A stretch of DNA of 64,000 nucleotides from Roseomonas populi (GCF_024594815.1 NZ_JANJOU010000002.1:186001-250000), one strand, 5' to 3'; counted from the first letter of the stretch, positions 44,133-53,315 are shown. Notes: generated by a model from the sequence alone, not told the origin. Numbers and translations: made by a program.

Positions 44133-45209
44133 CTAGGCTGCCAGCGCCGAGCGCCCGGGCATCGCCCCGCCCCGGATCGCGCCCGGCGCCGTGCTGCCCC
44201 ATTGCACGGCGTGGCCGGCCGGCAGCGCCCGGCTGTTCGGCGCCGCCAGCCAGATCCGCAGCAGCACGCGGGAAGCGCCGTGCGCCGCGTCGTCGGCGTA
44301 GGCGGTGCGGCCGTGATAGGTGACGTGCTGGTTCATCAGCTGGATCTGACCGGGCTCGAAGGGGATCTGCAGGCACAGCTCGTCCGCCAGTGCGGCCAGC
44401 ATGTCCATCGCCTCCACCTGCTCAGGCCGCAGCGGCGGCACGCCGGGCTCGGCATGCGCCATCTCCACGTAGGTGCGGGAGTACTGGCTGGTGAAGGCGC
44501 CGGTCGGCCCGCGCGAGAAGACGGGCATCGTGAAGACGCGGTCCGAAACCTCGTCGCCCTCCTCATCGGCCGGGCGCATGCGGTAGAAAGGCTCGTAGAG
44601 AACGCGCAGCAGGTCCGGCCGCCGCTCCGCCAGCGCATCGTGCAGGGCGATCGTCGAGACGATCCGGCTCTCCCCGCCCGCGATGCCGTTGGAGGCACAG
44701 AGCAGGCAGAGCAAGTCGCACTTGTCCGTGTGGAAGCGCAGCGGCCCGGTGGAGCGCGACCGCGCGCGGGCGGAGGGCACGGCGCCGCTTGCATCGGCCC
44801 CCGTTACCGCCGTGCCGGTGCCCGTCTCGTCCTTCACCTCGGCCAGGATCTCGCCCTTCGTGTTCTGAGGCAGCTGCGTGCCGAGATGGGCGCAGATGCC
44901 CCAGAAGACCGTGTTCAGCTCCTCGGCCGAATAGCGGTCCGGTGAAAGGCCGGCGATGCGGACCAGGCCGCGGCCGCTCTCCAGCTCCTCCGAAACGGCG
45001 TCCAGCGTCGGCCTCAGGACGGGCAGGTGGAAGTCGGCGGCGCGGATGCGCTGCAGCGGCAGGCCGCGCGCGCGGACACCGGCCAGGGCGGCATCGATCT
45101 CCGCCACGGCCGCGTCGTCCAGCCGGAAGACCCAGCTCTCGTCGCGCGCCAGGTCCGCGCCGGTCCAGGCGGCGCGGCCGCCGATGGGAAGGAGGTGTTC
45201 GGGCTGCAT
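44133..45209 (-). CDS. TauD/TfdA-family Fe(II)/2-oxoglutarate dioxygenase
   Basis: A 358-residue member of the taurine catabolism dioxygenase family. The facial triad is visible: His and Asp in LRFHTDKCDLLCL (about residues 158-160), and the distal His in MNQHVTYHGRTAYAD (about 300). The Arg that holds 2-oxoglutarate is probably in RVLLRIWLAAPN. Such enzymes hydroxylate or desaturate small acids, often releasing sulfite or an aldehyde. It lies between two Bug receptors, divergent from one (99 bases) and convergent with the other. Substrate unknown. The extra insertion AVTGADASGAVPSARARSRS (about 133-152) is unusual. Confidence 0.85.
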   Translation of the reverse strand: MQPEHLLPIGGRAAWTGADLARDESWVFRLDDAAVAEIDAALAGVRARGLPLQRIRAADFHLPVLRPTLDAVSEELESGRGLVRIAGLSPDRYSAEELNTVFWGICAHLGTQLPQNTKGEILAEVKDETGTGTAVTGADASGAVPSARARSRSTGPLRFHTDKCDLLCLLCASNGIAGGESRIVSTIALHDALAERRPDLLRVLYEPFYRMRPADEEGDEVSDRVFTMPVFSRGPTGAFTSQYSRTYVEMAHAEPGVPPLRPEQVEAMDMLAALADELCLQIPFEPGQIQLMNQHVTYHGRTAYADDAAHGASRVLLRIWLAAPNSRALPAGHAVQWGSTAPGAIRGGAMPGRSALAA

Positions 45210-45307
45210 GGCACGGACCCTCGCGCGGTCGCCCCTGGCGGGTCAAGACGATCCTGGCATGATCGCTGCATCATCCGCCCGCCCGCCATTCCAGGGAAAG
45301 ACCGCCC

Positions 45308-46303
45308 ATGCCCAGCCTGCGCCGCCGCGACCTCGCCGCACTCCTCGCCATCCCCGGCGCGCAGTCCCTGGCCCGTCCGGCGCTAGCGCAATCCCTGAGC
45401 CAGTCCTGGCCCGCGAAGCCCGTGCGCTTCGTCATCCCCTGGCCGCCGGGCGGGCTGAACGACCTGATCGCGCGCGGCTACAACGACCAGGTCTCCCGCC
45501 GCATCGGCCAGCCCATCGTCAACGACTTCAAGGCGGGCGCGGGCGGGCGCATCGGGGTGGCGGAGATCGCGCGGTCGGCGCCGGATGGGTACACGATCGG
45601 CATGGGCAACCTCGGCCCGCTGACCATCTTCCCGCATCTCTACCGGGACATGCCCTATGACGCGCGGCGAGACCTGGTGCCCGTGACCATGTTCGCCGCC
45701 TCGCCGCTCGTGCTGGTGGTGAACAAGGACCTGCCCGTGAACAGCGTGGTGGAGCTGGTCGCGATGGTGAAGGAGCGGCCAGGGCGGATGAACGCCGCCT
45801 CCGTCGGCGTCGGCACCGCGCAGCACCTGATCTTCGAGATGCTGAAGGAGCGGGACGGCATCCAGATGGAGCACGTTCCCTACAAGGGCACGAACGAATC
45901 CCTGCCCGCCATGCTGCAGGGCGACGTGCACGCCATGTTCGACACCTTGCCGCTGATGCTGCCGCAGCTGAAGGCCGGTGCCATCAAGGCCCTGGCTGTC
46001 ACCACGCCCCAGCGCATCCCGCAGCTTCCGGAGGTGCCGACCATGGTCGAATCCGGCTACCCGGACGCGGATGTCGTCACTTGGTACGCCGTGATCACCC
46101 CCGCGGGCACGCCCCGCCCGGTGATCGACCGGCTCTACGAGGCCTATACGGAGGCGGCCGCCACGCCGGAGGTGAAGAAGCTACTGGACGACCAGGGCCT
46201 GATCTACCTGCCTAACACGCAGGAAAGCTTCGCCCGGCGCATCGCGGCCGAGTCCGACCGCTGGGCCCGCATCATCCGAGAGCAGAGGATCAGCGTGCAG
46301 TAA
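45308..46303 (+). CDS. Bug-family periplasmic solute receptor
   Basis: A 331-residue receptor with a twin-arginine-like signal (LRRRDLAALLAIPGAQSLAR...ALAQS). Bug features: VRFVIPWPPGGLNDLIARGY, NDFKAGAGGRIGVAEIAR, MNAASVGVGTAQHLIFEML and EHVPYKGTNESLPAMLQGDV. It is divergent from the TauD-like dioxygenase and its last 14 bases overlap the end of ldhA on the other strand. A transporter membrane pair is not adjacent. Together with the receptor at 43116 it frames the dioxygenase, suggesting related ligands. Confidence 0.9.
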   Translation: MPSLRRRDLAALLAIPGAQSLARPALAQSLSQSWPAKPVRFVIPWPPGGLNDLIARGYNDQVSRRIGQPIVNDFKAGAGGRIGVAEIARSAPDGYTIGMGNLGPLTIFPHLYRDMPYDARRDLVPVTMFAASPLVLVVNKDLPVNSVVELVAMVKERPGRMNAASVGVGTAQHLIFEMLKERDGIQMEHVPYKGTNESLPAMLQGDVHAMFDTLPLMLPQLKAGAIKALAVTTPQRIPQLPEVPTMVESGYPDADVVTWYAVITPAGTPRPVIDRLYEAYTEAAATPEVKKLLDDQGLIYLPNTQESFARRIAAESDRWARIIREQRISVQ

Positions 46304-47285
46304 CCTCGTTCGCCAGCGCCTCGCCGCGCTCGAAGGCCGTGATGCTCTCGAGCGTGGTGGCGCAGATCGTCCCCATCGCCTCCCGCGTGAAGAAGGCCTG
46401 GTGGCCGGTCAGCAGCACGTTGGGGAAGGACACCAGGCGCTGGATCAGGTCGTCCGGGATGATCTCGCTGGACCGGTCCTCGAAGAACAGGCTGGCCTCG
46501 TTCTCGTAGACGTCCATCGCCAGCCCGCCGAGGCGGCGGGACTTCAGCGCCTCGATCGCCGCCTGCGTGTCCAGCAGCCCACCGCGGCTGGTGTTCACCA
46601 GCAGCAGGCCGGGCTTTGCCGCGGCCAGGAAGCCGGCCCCGACGACATGGCGCGTGCCTTCCGCCAGCGGGCAGTGGAGGGAGACCACGTCGCTCTCCCG
46701 CGCCAGCTCCTCCAGCGGCACGTAGCGCCCGCCCAGCGCCTCGAATTCAGGGCTGGGGAAGGGGTCGTGGCCGAGCATGCGGCAGCCGAAGCCGGCCATG
46801 ATCCGGGCGAAGACGCGCCCGATCTTCCCCGTGCCGATCACGCCGGCGGTCCGCCCGTGCAGGTCGAAGCCCATCAGCCCGTCCAGCTCGAAATTGCCGT
46901 CGCGGGTGCGGTTGTGGGCGCGGTGGATGTGGCGGTTCAGCGAGAGCAGGAGGCCGACCGCGAATTCCGCGACCGAGTAGGGCGAGTAGTCCGCCACGCG
47001 GGCGACGCGGATGCCCAGCCGCCCCGCCGCGCGCAGGTCGATCTGGTTGAAGCCGGTGGAGCGCGTGCAGACCAGCCGCGTGCCGCCCCGCGCCAGGGCC
47101 TCCAGCACCGGGGCATCCACCGCATCGTTCACGAAGACGCAGACGGCGGGGAAGCCCGCGGCCAGCGCCGCCGTTTCCGGTCCCAGACGTGCCTCCTGGA
47201 AGGTCAGCTCATGCCCATGCGTCGCGTTACTTTCGGAGAGCATCGCCCGGTCGTACCGGCGGGCGCTGAAGACGGCGACCTTCAT
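46290..47285 (-). CDS. ldhA: D-lactate dehydrogenase (NAD-dependent, LdhA type)
   Basis: A 331-residue D-2-hydroxyacid dehydrogenase that aligns end to end by eye with E. coli LdhA (MKVAVFSARRYDRAML; RIHRAYxRTRDxNF as HIHRAHNRTRDGNFELDG; TAGVIGTGKIGRVFARI). The NAD motif GTGKIG is at about residue 152. Catalytic Arg is in LLVNTSRGGLLD, Glu in MDVYENEASLFFEDRSSE and His in LLTGHQAFFTREA. It interconverts pyruvate and D-lactate. ATG 47285 gives the family length; a longer frame to 47423 is Pro/Arg-rich. Its 3' end overlaps the convergent Bug receptor gene. Confidence 0.92.
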   Translation of the reverse strand: MKVAVFSARRYDRAMLSESNATHGHELTFQEARLGPETAALAAGFPAVCVFVNDAVDAPVLEALARGGTRLVCTRSTGFNQIDLRAAGRLGIRVARVADYSPYSVAEFAVGLLLSLNRHIHRAHNRTRDGNFELDGLMGFDLHGRTAGVIGTGKIGRVFARIMAGFGCRMLGHDPFPSPEFEALGGRYVPLEELARESDVVSLHCPLAEGTRHVVGAGFLAAAKPGLLLVNTSRGGLLDTQAAIEALKSRRLGGLAMDVYENEASLFFEDRSSEIIPDDLIQRLVSFPNVLLTGHQAFFTREAMGTICATTLESITAFERGEALANEVTAR

Positions 47286-47320
47286 GAACCTACCCTTCCC
47301 GTGTGGCGGGCAAGACTTAC

Positions 47321-47920
47321 ATGGGGCGCTCGGCGGCGGCCAACCCGCCCGGGGAGGCGCCGCGCGTGCCACTGCTGACAGGGGACGACCTGAGGCGCCA
47401 GTCACCCCTGGCCTGGGCCTCACTGCTCGCGCTTCTCGGCGTGGCCGCCTGGTTCTGGACTCTGGACAAGGGCAATGCCGCCGGGGGCACGGCTCTGGCC
47501 GCGCTGGGCTGCCTCGGCCTGATCCTGCCGCCGCGGGAGCGGATGGCGGCCTTGCCCTGGCGCCTGCGCGCCCTGCCGCGAAGCCTGGACGCGGTGCCGG
47601 CCCTGGCCTCGCTCGTCTCCAGCCCCGGCTACGGGCTGAACTGGTTCTACGGGGAGAACCCCTATGACGAGGTCGTCCACCTCGTCAGCGGCGGGCTGGC
47701 CGGTGCGGTCTTTTTGGCGCTCCTGGCGGCGGACGGGCGCCCGCGCGGCCGGGCCCATCTGGTGCTGGCCGCCGCAATCTTCGGACTGAACCTCGGCACG
47801 GTCTGGGAAGCCTTCGAGTACGCCACCCACCTGATCGGCGACTGGACGGACACCTGGACGGACGTTGCCCTTACGACGCTGGGCGCCGCCCTGGCCGGGC
47901 TGCGGCGCCCCAGGGCCTGA
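47321..47920 (+). CDS. Integral membrane protein (DUF2238/YjdF-like)
   Basis: A 199-residue protein with about five membrane segments, beginning with LAWASLLALLGVAAWFWTL. Polar motifs sit in loops: YGLNWFYGENPYDEVVHLVS (about 107-126), NLGTVWEAFEYATHLIGDW and TWTDVALTTLGAALAG. The conserved Asp/Glu/His pattern (D-E-V-H, E-F-E, D-T-x-x-D) resembles the DUF2238 family. Starts at 47321 or GTG 47303 are possible. The following gene starts 4 bases after its stop, so the two form an operon. Function unknown. Confidence 0.75.
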   Translation: MGRSAAANPPGEAPRVPLLTGDDLRRQSPLAWASLLALLGVAAWFWTLDKGNAAGGTALAALGCLGLILPPRERMAALPWRLRALPRSLDAVPALASLVSSPGYGLNWFYGENPYDEVVHLVSGGLAGAVFLALLAADGRPRGRAHLVLAAAIFGLNLGTVWEAFEYATHLIGDWTDTWTDVALTTLGAALAGLRRPRA

Positions 47921-47924
47921 ACCC

Positions 47925-48623
47925 GTGATCGTCGCCACCTACAACGCCCATCGGGGCCGCAGCACCGCCGGGATCTTCCGCCCCGCGCGCATCGCCAGGG
48001 TGATCGCGGAGACGGGCGCCGACCTCGTCGCGCTGCAGGAGGCGCAGCACTGGCTGCGGCCTGGCCGCGCGATGTTCGACGCCGCCGGGCTGGAGCGCGA
48101 GGCCGGGCTGCGGCCGCTGACCGTGACGGATCGGGCGGGAGAGCAGGGCTGGCGGGGAAACGTGCTGCTGGTGCGGCCGGGCGCGAGAGTGCTGCGGCCG
48201 CCGGTCGGGCTGCGGATCGGTGGGTTGGAACCGCGGGGCGCGATCCTCGCGGAGCTGGACCTGGGCTGGGGCGCCTTCCGGGTGGTGGCGACCCATCTCA
48301 GCCTCGGCGCGGCGCGGCGCCATCATCAGGCGGAGGCGCTGCTGGAGGCGATCGGCCAGGGGCGGCCCATGCCCACGCTGGTAATGGGCGACCTGAACGA
48401 ATGGCGCCCCGGCGCTTCCGCGCTCGGCGTGCTGGAGGCGGTGTTCGGCCACCAGCCGCCGGTCCACACCTTCCCGGCCTTCCGCCCGATGCTGCCGCTG
48501 GACCGGATCATGGGCCTGCCGCACGGGCTGGTCGCGGAGCGGAGGGCGCATGACACGAAGCTGGCGCGCGGCGCCTCGGACCACCTGCCGCTCGTCGCGC
48601 GCATCGAGACGTCACTGCTCTAA
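47925..48623 (+). CDS. Endonuclease/exonuclease/phosphatase (EEP) family protein
   Basis: A 232-residue DNase I-like phosphoesterase. Catalytic motifs: TYNAHRG (Asn about 6), LQEAQHW (Glu about 39), ATHLSLGAARRHHQ (His about 124), MGDLNEWRP (Asp and Asn about 151) and ASDHLPLVAR (Asp and His about 218). It has no signal peptide. The start GTG 47925 is 4 bases after the membrane protein gene. Family members act on DNA, RNA, phosphoinositides or sphingolipids; which applies here is not visible. A strong terminator hairpin follows. Confidence 0.85.
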   Translation: MIVATYNAHRGRSTAGIFRPARIARVIAETGADLVALQEAQHWLRPGRAMFDAAGLEREAGLRPLTVTDRAGEQGWRGNVLLVRPGARVLRPPVGLRIGGLEPRGAILAELDLGWGAFRVVATHLSLGAARRHHQAEALLEAIGQGRPMPTLVMGDLNEWRPGASALGVLEAVFGHQPPVHTFPAFRPMLPLDRIMGLPHGLVAERRAHDTKLARGASDHLPLVARIETSLL

Positions 48624-48626
48624 GCC

Positions 48627-48656
48627 GCCGGCCGGGAGGGGACTCTCCCGGCCGGC
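48627..48656. terminator. 12-bp perfect stem-loop between convergent genes
   Basis: GCCGGCCGGGAG / CTCCCGGCCGGC with a GGGACT loop lies 3 bases after the EEP gene stop and 9 before the end of the opposite receptor gene. It is a likely bidirectional terminator. Confidence 0.7.
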
Positions 48657-48665
48657 AGCTCGGGA

Positions 48666-49688
48666 TCAGCCGAGCATCCGCTCCGCCTGGGGCGGCAGGA
48701 AGCGGTCGGTGAACAGGTCCGCGAACTTCGGCGGGTTGGAGACGCCGTAGGCCTCCGCATTCACCTTGATCAGCAGCTCGCCGCGCGCCTGGTCCAGCAC
48801 GCCCGTGCCGCCCGCCTTCACGTTCGGTGTCAGGATGGAGCGGTCGCGGGTCATGAACCAGCGGCGCTTCTCCAGCGCCTCGTCGAAGAGGGACTCGCGC
48901 TTCTTGAGGGAGGCCATGGCCGCGTCCGGCTCCGCCAGCAGCAGCTTCAGCCCGGCGATGGAGGACTTCACGAAGTTCGCCGCCACCTGCGGGTTCTTCT
49001 CCAGCCAGTCCGCGCGGGCGACGACGGCCGAGCCGTAGATGTCCAGCCCGTTCTCCGCATAGGGCCAGGCGACGATGTCGTCCTCCTTCGTGCCGAGGCC
49101 GACGAGGTTGAAGTAGGTGGTGAACAGGAAGCCCGTGACGGCATCCACCTGGCCCTGGGCCAGCATGGTGTCGCGCAGGTTCGGCGCCATGCTCGTCCAC
49201 TTCACCGAGGCGGCGTCGATGCCCGCCACGTTGGCGAAGGCGGGGAAGAGCATGCGGCTGCCCTCGCCCTCGGGCGCGCCCAGGCGCTTGCCGGCCACGC
49301 CTTTCGGCGTGGAGATGCCGCTCTTCTTCAGGGTGATCAGTGCCGCCGCCGTGCGGTCCAGCACCTGGTAGATTGAGACGATCTTCTTATCGGGATTCTC
49401 GGCGTTGAACTTCACCATCGTGGAGACGTCGGTGTAGCCAATGTCGTAGGCGCCGGAAGCGATCTTCACCGTGGTGTCGCCGGAGCCGAAGCCGCGGTCC
49501 ATCCGCAGGTTGATGCCGTTCTGCCGGAAGATGCCCCGGTCATCCGCCAGGGAGAACATGCCGTGGTTCCCCTGCAGCGCCCAGTCCAGGCAGAAGCGCA
49601 GCGGCGCCTGGGCCATGGCCGGGCGAATGGCGGGCAGCGCGAGCCCGGCGGCACCGGCCGCGAGGAGAGATCGGCGGGAAAGGGTCAT
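48666..49688 (-). CDS. NMT1/THI5-like ABC transporter substrate-binding protein
   Basis: A 340-residue periplasmic receptor with a Tat-type signal (SRRSLLAAGAAGLALPAIRP). Family marks: LRFCLDWALQGNHGMFSLAD, GSGDTTVKIASGAYDIGYTD, GVAGKRLGAPEGEGSRMLFP and DAVTGFLFTTYFNLVGLG. The family binds thiamine precursors, nitrate, taurine, riboflavin or related ligands. Its order between convergent EEP and the transglutaminase gene gives no clue to the ligand, and no permease/ATPase genes adjoin it. Met 49688 is chosen for the signal peptide. Confidence 0.88.
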   Translation of the reverse strand: MTLSRRSLLAAGAAGLALPAIRPAMAQAPLRFCLDWALQGNHGMFSLADDRGIFRQNGINLRMDRGFGSGDTTVKIASGAYDIGYTDVSTMVKFNAENPDKKIVSIYQVLDRTAAALITLKKSGISTPKGVAGKRLGAPEGEGSRMLFPAFANVAGIDAASVKWTSMAPNLRDTMLAQGQVDAVTGFLFTTYFNLVGLGTKEDDIVAWPYAENGLDIYGSAVVARADWLEKNPQVAANFVKSSIAGLKLLLAEPDAAMASLKKRESLFDEALEKRRWFMTRDRSILTPNVKAGGTGVLDQARGELLIKVNAEAYGVSNPPKFADLFTDRFLPPQAERMLG

Positions 49689-49779
49689 GTTCGGCGTTCT
49701 CCGATGGTCGTGGCGCCAGTCCTCGGGCGCAGTCCGCGCGCCCATGCAGGAACGGTGCCGCGCCGGCCCGCCGGGCCCT

Positions 49780-50655
49780 TCAGCCGGAAACCGGCTCCGC
49801 CTCGTCCATGTCCACGCCGACCGAGACGGAGTGCTGCCCGCCCCCGAGGATGATCCCGAGCAGCGGCGAGACGTCGCCGAAATCGCGGCCCCAGCCGAGC
49901 ACCACGTGCTCCTCCGCCACGAAAAGGCTGTTGGTCGGGTCCATCTCCACCCAGCCGATACCCTCGCCGAGCCAGGCGGCGACCCAGGCATGGGACTGGT
50001 CCGCGCCGACGCGGCGCACGCCCCCCGGCGGCGGACGGGTGCGGATGTAGCCAGAGACGTAGCGCGCGGGGATGCCGAGCATCCGAAGCCCGGTGATCAT
50101 CAGGTGCGCGAAGTCCTGGCAGACGCCCGCCTTGCGGCGCAGCACCTCCTCCACCGGCGTGGAGACGGTGGTGACGCCTGAGCGGAAAGCCATGCTCCCG
50201 CGGAAGGCCGCGATCATCTCCATCACTGCCTCCCCGGCCGGGCGCCCGGGGGTGAAGTGCGGGGCAAAGAAAGCGCGCGCCCCTTCCACGGGCGGCAGGG
50301 CGGGGCTGGGGAAGAGGAACTCGGCCACGTCCGGGCGGCGCAGCGCAGCCTCCCGCAGGCCGTCCCAGGCAGGGGTGGCGGCGGGCAGGGGAGGCGGCGG
50401 CGTCACCTCCACCACGAACTCCGCCGTCACGGTGAAGCGCGCGTGCGGCCGGTCCAGGTAGAGCCAGGCAGTGGCATTGCCGAAGTGGTCCGGCGCCTCC
50501 GCGCGCCGGGCCGGGGCGGGGTCGCAGGACAGGCCGGCGCGCAGCACGCGCTGCCGCCCTTCCAGCGGCCGCGGCAGCAGGTGGAGAAGGTGCGTCGCCA
50601 TCTCCACCGGGGATTCGTAGTTGTAGGCGGTGACGTGCCGGACCTTGTAGATCAC
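49780..50655 (-). CDS. Transglutaminase-like cysteine protease domain protein
   Basis: A 291-residue protein. The N-terminal bacterial transglutaminase-like beta domain opens VRHVTAYNYESPVEMATHLL. The catalytic triad is Cys in AGVCQDFAHLMITGLR (about residue 175), His in QSHAWVAAWL (about 216) and Asp in WVEMDPTNSLFV (about 232). GTG 50655 overlaps the stop of the ATP-grasp/alpha-E gene (GTGA). In many bacteria this protein is encoded with COG2307/COG2308 partners in a predicted peptide-ligation/tagging system, so a peptidase or transpeptidase role in that system is likely by context. Confidence 0.88.
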   Translation of the reverse strand: MIYKVRHVTAYNYESPVEMATHLLHLLPRPLEGRQRVLRAGLSCDPAPARRAEAPDHFGNATAWLYLDRPHARFTVTAEFVVEVTPPPPLPAATPAWDGLREAALRRPDVAEFLFPSPALPPVEGARAFFAPHFTPGRPAGEAVMEMIAAFRGSMAFRSGVTTVSTPVEEVLRRKAGVCQDFAHLMITGLRMLGIPARYVSGYIRTRPPPGGVRRVGADQSHAWVAAWLGEGIGWVEMDPTNSLFVAEEHVVLGWGRDFGDVSPLLGIILGGGQHSVSVGVDMDEAEPVSG

Positions 50656-53111
50656 GCCGCCCCCCTCTCGGCCGTGTCCACCCCCAGCAGGCGCGGCGCG
50701 GCAATCAGGGTGAAGTAGCGCCGGCCGATCGCGTCCGACAGGTCGCCCACCGTGTCCTTCAGCGCCAGCAGCCGGCCGGAGAGGCCGTTCGCCGCCTGCG
50801 CCGGCTCGGCCGCCCGCGTCACCTCGGCCACCATGGCCTCCGCGTCCTGGCGCAGGCGGCGGGCGCCGGCGGAGAGGCTTGGCTCGCCGCCACCCTCGAC
50901 CCCGGTCAGCAGGATCTCGGCGGCGGAGAGCTGGAACGCCAAGCCGCGGGGATTGGCAGGGTCCGCCATCACCAAGTCCAGGGCCGGTGCCGGCTGCAGC
51001 ACGTGGAGGTAGCGCGTGCGATAGGTGATGACGGAATCGCAGAGCTCCAGCGCGAGGGCGAGGGCGCTCTCCACCCGCGCCGGCGGCTCCGCCAGCAGGT
51101 GGCCCAGCAGGGCGGAGACGCTGACGCCGCGCTCCAGCCGCCGCCCGAGGTCGAGGAAGCTGTGGGCGCCCCCGCGCACCATATTCTCGGCCGCCACCCC
51201 CGCGACACCGGAGGCGTAGCGCACCAGCCCGCCGAGCGCGGCACCCAGCGCGGCCGGGTTGTCGGCGGCCAGGAGAGCGGCGCGGGATTCCCGCAGGGGC
51301 ACGGTGAAGGCGGCGTGCATGTCGCCTGTCAGCCGGTCCCGGGTCGCCTCCACCAGCCGCGCCACCTCCCCGGTCAGCCGGTGCAGCCTGCCGCCCTCCC
51401 GCCCGGCGCGCGTCAGCGCGCGGCGCAGCGCGGCATCCTCGCCGGAGGTCGGCCGCTCCTCCTCCGTGATCAGCCGGGCGTCCTGCAGGCAGCGGGCGAG
51501 GGCGGAGACCTCCGCCGCGTCGTGCGGCAGCATGGGGGCGCGGTCCAGCCGCGCCAGGGTGGCGCGCATCAGCCGGGCGGAATCGTCCAGCCGCTCCACG
51601 TAGCGGCCGAGCCAGAAAAGGTTGTCCGCGACGCGCGAGGGAAGGTCTCCGGAGGCGCGGCGGATCGCCAGGGCCGGAAGGCTCAACGGCCCCGGCCCGC
51701 GGATCTCCGCCCGGTCCTCCGAGAGGACCCAGACATCCTTGCAGAGTGGCGTGGGCCTGCCATCCCCATCCGCCACCCGTGCCAGCCCGCCGGGAAGGCA
51801 GCGCCAATCCTCGCCGTCATGAAGCAGGAACATGCGGAGCACCACCGGGCGGGGCGCCAGCCCTTCTCCGGAAAGGGACGGCGCGACGGAGGGCGACATG
51901 CACCGCACGGCACACCAGGCGCGCGGATCCGCCTCCGGCCCGGCACCTTCCGGCACGCCCCTCACGGCGGGGCGCAGCGCGAAGGCGTCCGGCGTGGCCG
52001 CCACCCGGGCGCGGGCGCCCGGATCGCCCAACCAGAGCGTCTCGCGGGAGGAGAGGGACAGGGCCTCGCCCAGCAAGGCCATCGAGAGCGCGGGCAGGAA
52101 GGCCCGCAGCCCCGGCGCCTCGGCCAGCCCGGCGCCGGGATGGTTGTGCACGGCCAGTGTGCCGGCCCGCATGGCATCCAGCAGGCCCGGAACGCCCAGC
52201 GCCGTGCGCCCGCCCAGTTCCAGCGGGTCCAGCAGGGCCCCCTCGACGCGGGAGAGCAGCAGGCGCACGGGCTGCAGCCCGCGCAGGGTCTTGAGAAAGA
52301 GGGCGCCGCCCCGCGCCGTCAGGTCGCCCGCCTCGGCCAGGGCGCAAGATAGGTCGCGCGCCAGGGTGACGTGCTCGGCCCAGGCGCGATGGCCGACGCC
52401 GGGGGTCAGCAAGGCTACCGTGGCGGGCCCGGAGGGGCCGGCGCCGGCCGCGCGGTGCAACAGGTCGCGCCAGGCGTCCAGGAAGGGGTGCAGCGGGCGC
52501 ATCCGGGCGGCCCGGGTGCACTCGGGAAGGGTGCGGGCCATGTGGGCGCGGTTCGTCAGCGCCTGGGCCACCCCTTCCATCGCCACCAGCCGGTCCGCGG
52601 TGACATGCCACTGGCCGTCCGGCCCGCGCAGCAGGTCCGCCGCGTAGCCGTGCAGGAAGCGGGGCTTGCCGGCGCCGGGCCGGGGGTCGCGGCAGGGGCG
52701 GAGGAAGGCGGGATTGGGGAAGACCAGCTCCGGCGGCAGCAGGCCCTCGGCGAGGAGGCGCTGGGGGCCGTACAGGTCTGCCAGGACCCTCTCCAGCAGG
52801 CGGGCGCGCTGGGCCAGCCCGGCCGACAGCGCCTCGAAGCCCGCGGCGTCCAGCACCAGCGGCACGGGATCCAGCCGCCGTGCCCTGTCGCCAGGGACGG
52901 CGGCGGGCAGCAGCCCGGCCGAGCCTTCCTCCTCGAAGGCGCGGTCCAGGCGCTGGGCCCGCTGGGCGAGCTCCCCCTCGGGCATGCTGCAGATCGCACC
53001 GAGCAGGCCGCTCCAGTGCGCGCGGACACGGCCGCGCCCGTCGACCATCTCGTCCGGTGCCGTCCCGCGCGGGGCCGCCGTGTCAGGAGGGGGTGAAGCG
53101 GCGACGTCCAT
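50652..53111 (-). CDS. Circularly permuted ATP-grasp / alpha-E domain fusion protein
   Basis: An 819-residue fusion. The N-terminal half (about 25-480) is a circularly permuted ATP-grasp type 2 (COG2308): VLADLYGPQRLLAEGLLPPE, WHVTADRLVAMEGVAQAL, GAALFLKT-like GGALFLKTLRGLQPVRLLLS and FALRPAVRG. The C-terminal half (about 500-815) is the alpha-helical alpha-E domain (COG2307): VADNLFWLGRYVERLDDSAR, GAHSFLDLGRRLERGV and GLAFQLSAAEILLTGVEGGG. These two are often separate genes. The pair with transglutaminase is a predicted peptide-synthesis or protein-modification module in comparative genomics, never fully worked out. Substrate unknown. Confidence 0.88.
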   Translation of the reverse strand: MDVAASPPPDTAAPRGTAPDEMVDGRGRVRAHWSGLLGAICSMPEGELAQRAQRLDRAFEEEGSAGLLPAAVPGDRARRLDPVPLVLDAAGFEALSAGLAQRARLLERVLADLYGPQRLLAEGLLPPELVFPNPAFLRPCRDPRPGAGKPRFLHGYAADLLRGPDGQWHVTADRLVAMEGVAQALTNRAHMARTLPECTRAARMRPLHPFLDAWRDLLHRAAGAGPSGPATVALLTPGVGHRAWAEHVTLARDLSCALAEAGDLTARGGALFLKTLRGLQPVRLLLSRVEGALLDPLELGGRTALGVPGLLDAMRAGTLAVHNHPGAGLAEAPGLRAFLPALSMALLGEALSLSSRETLWLGDPGARARVAATPDAFALRPAVRGVPEGAGPEADPRAWCAVRCMSPSVAPSLSGEGLAPRPVVLRMFLLHDGEDWRCLPGGLARVADGDGRPTPLCKDVWVLSEDRAEIRGPGPLSLPALAIRRASGDLPSRVADNLFWLGRYVERLDDSARLMRATLARLDRAPMLPHDAAEVSALARCLQDARLITEEERPTSGEDAALRRALTRAGREGGRLHRLTGEVARLVEATRDRLTGDMHAAFTVPLRESRAALLAADNPAALGAALGGLVRYASGVAGVAAENMVRGGAHSFLDLGRRLERGVSVSALLGHLLAEPPARVESALALALELCDSVITYRTRYLHVLQPAPALDLVMADPANPRGLAFQLSAAEILLTGVEGGGEPSLSAGARRLRQDAEAMVAEVTRAAEPAQAANGLSGRLLALKDTVGDLSDAIGRRYFTLIAAPRLLGVDTAERGAA

Positions 53112-53315
53112 GCCGGGTGGATTGGCCTCTCAGGTGGGAGCGGGGCGGGAAGGGCGCGCAGCATAGCGGCCGACGCGCGGGGGAATAGCCTTGGTTAAGG
53201 GGGCGCGGGAAGGCCGCGCTTCCGCCCGGTGGGGTGGCGTGCCATCAAGCGCGGATCGCGCATCGTCGCGGGCATGGGGCCCGCGCGCGGAACCGGCCTT
53301 CGAAGGGGACCCGCC

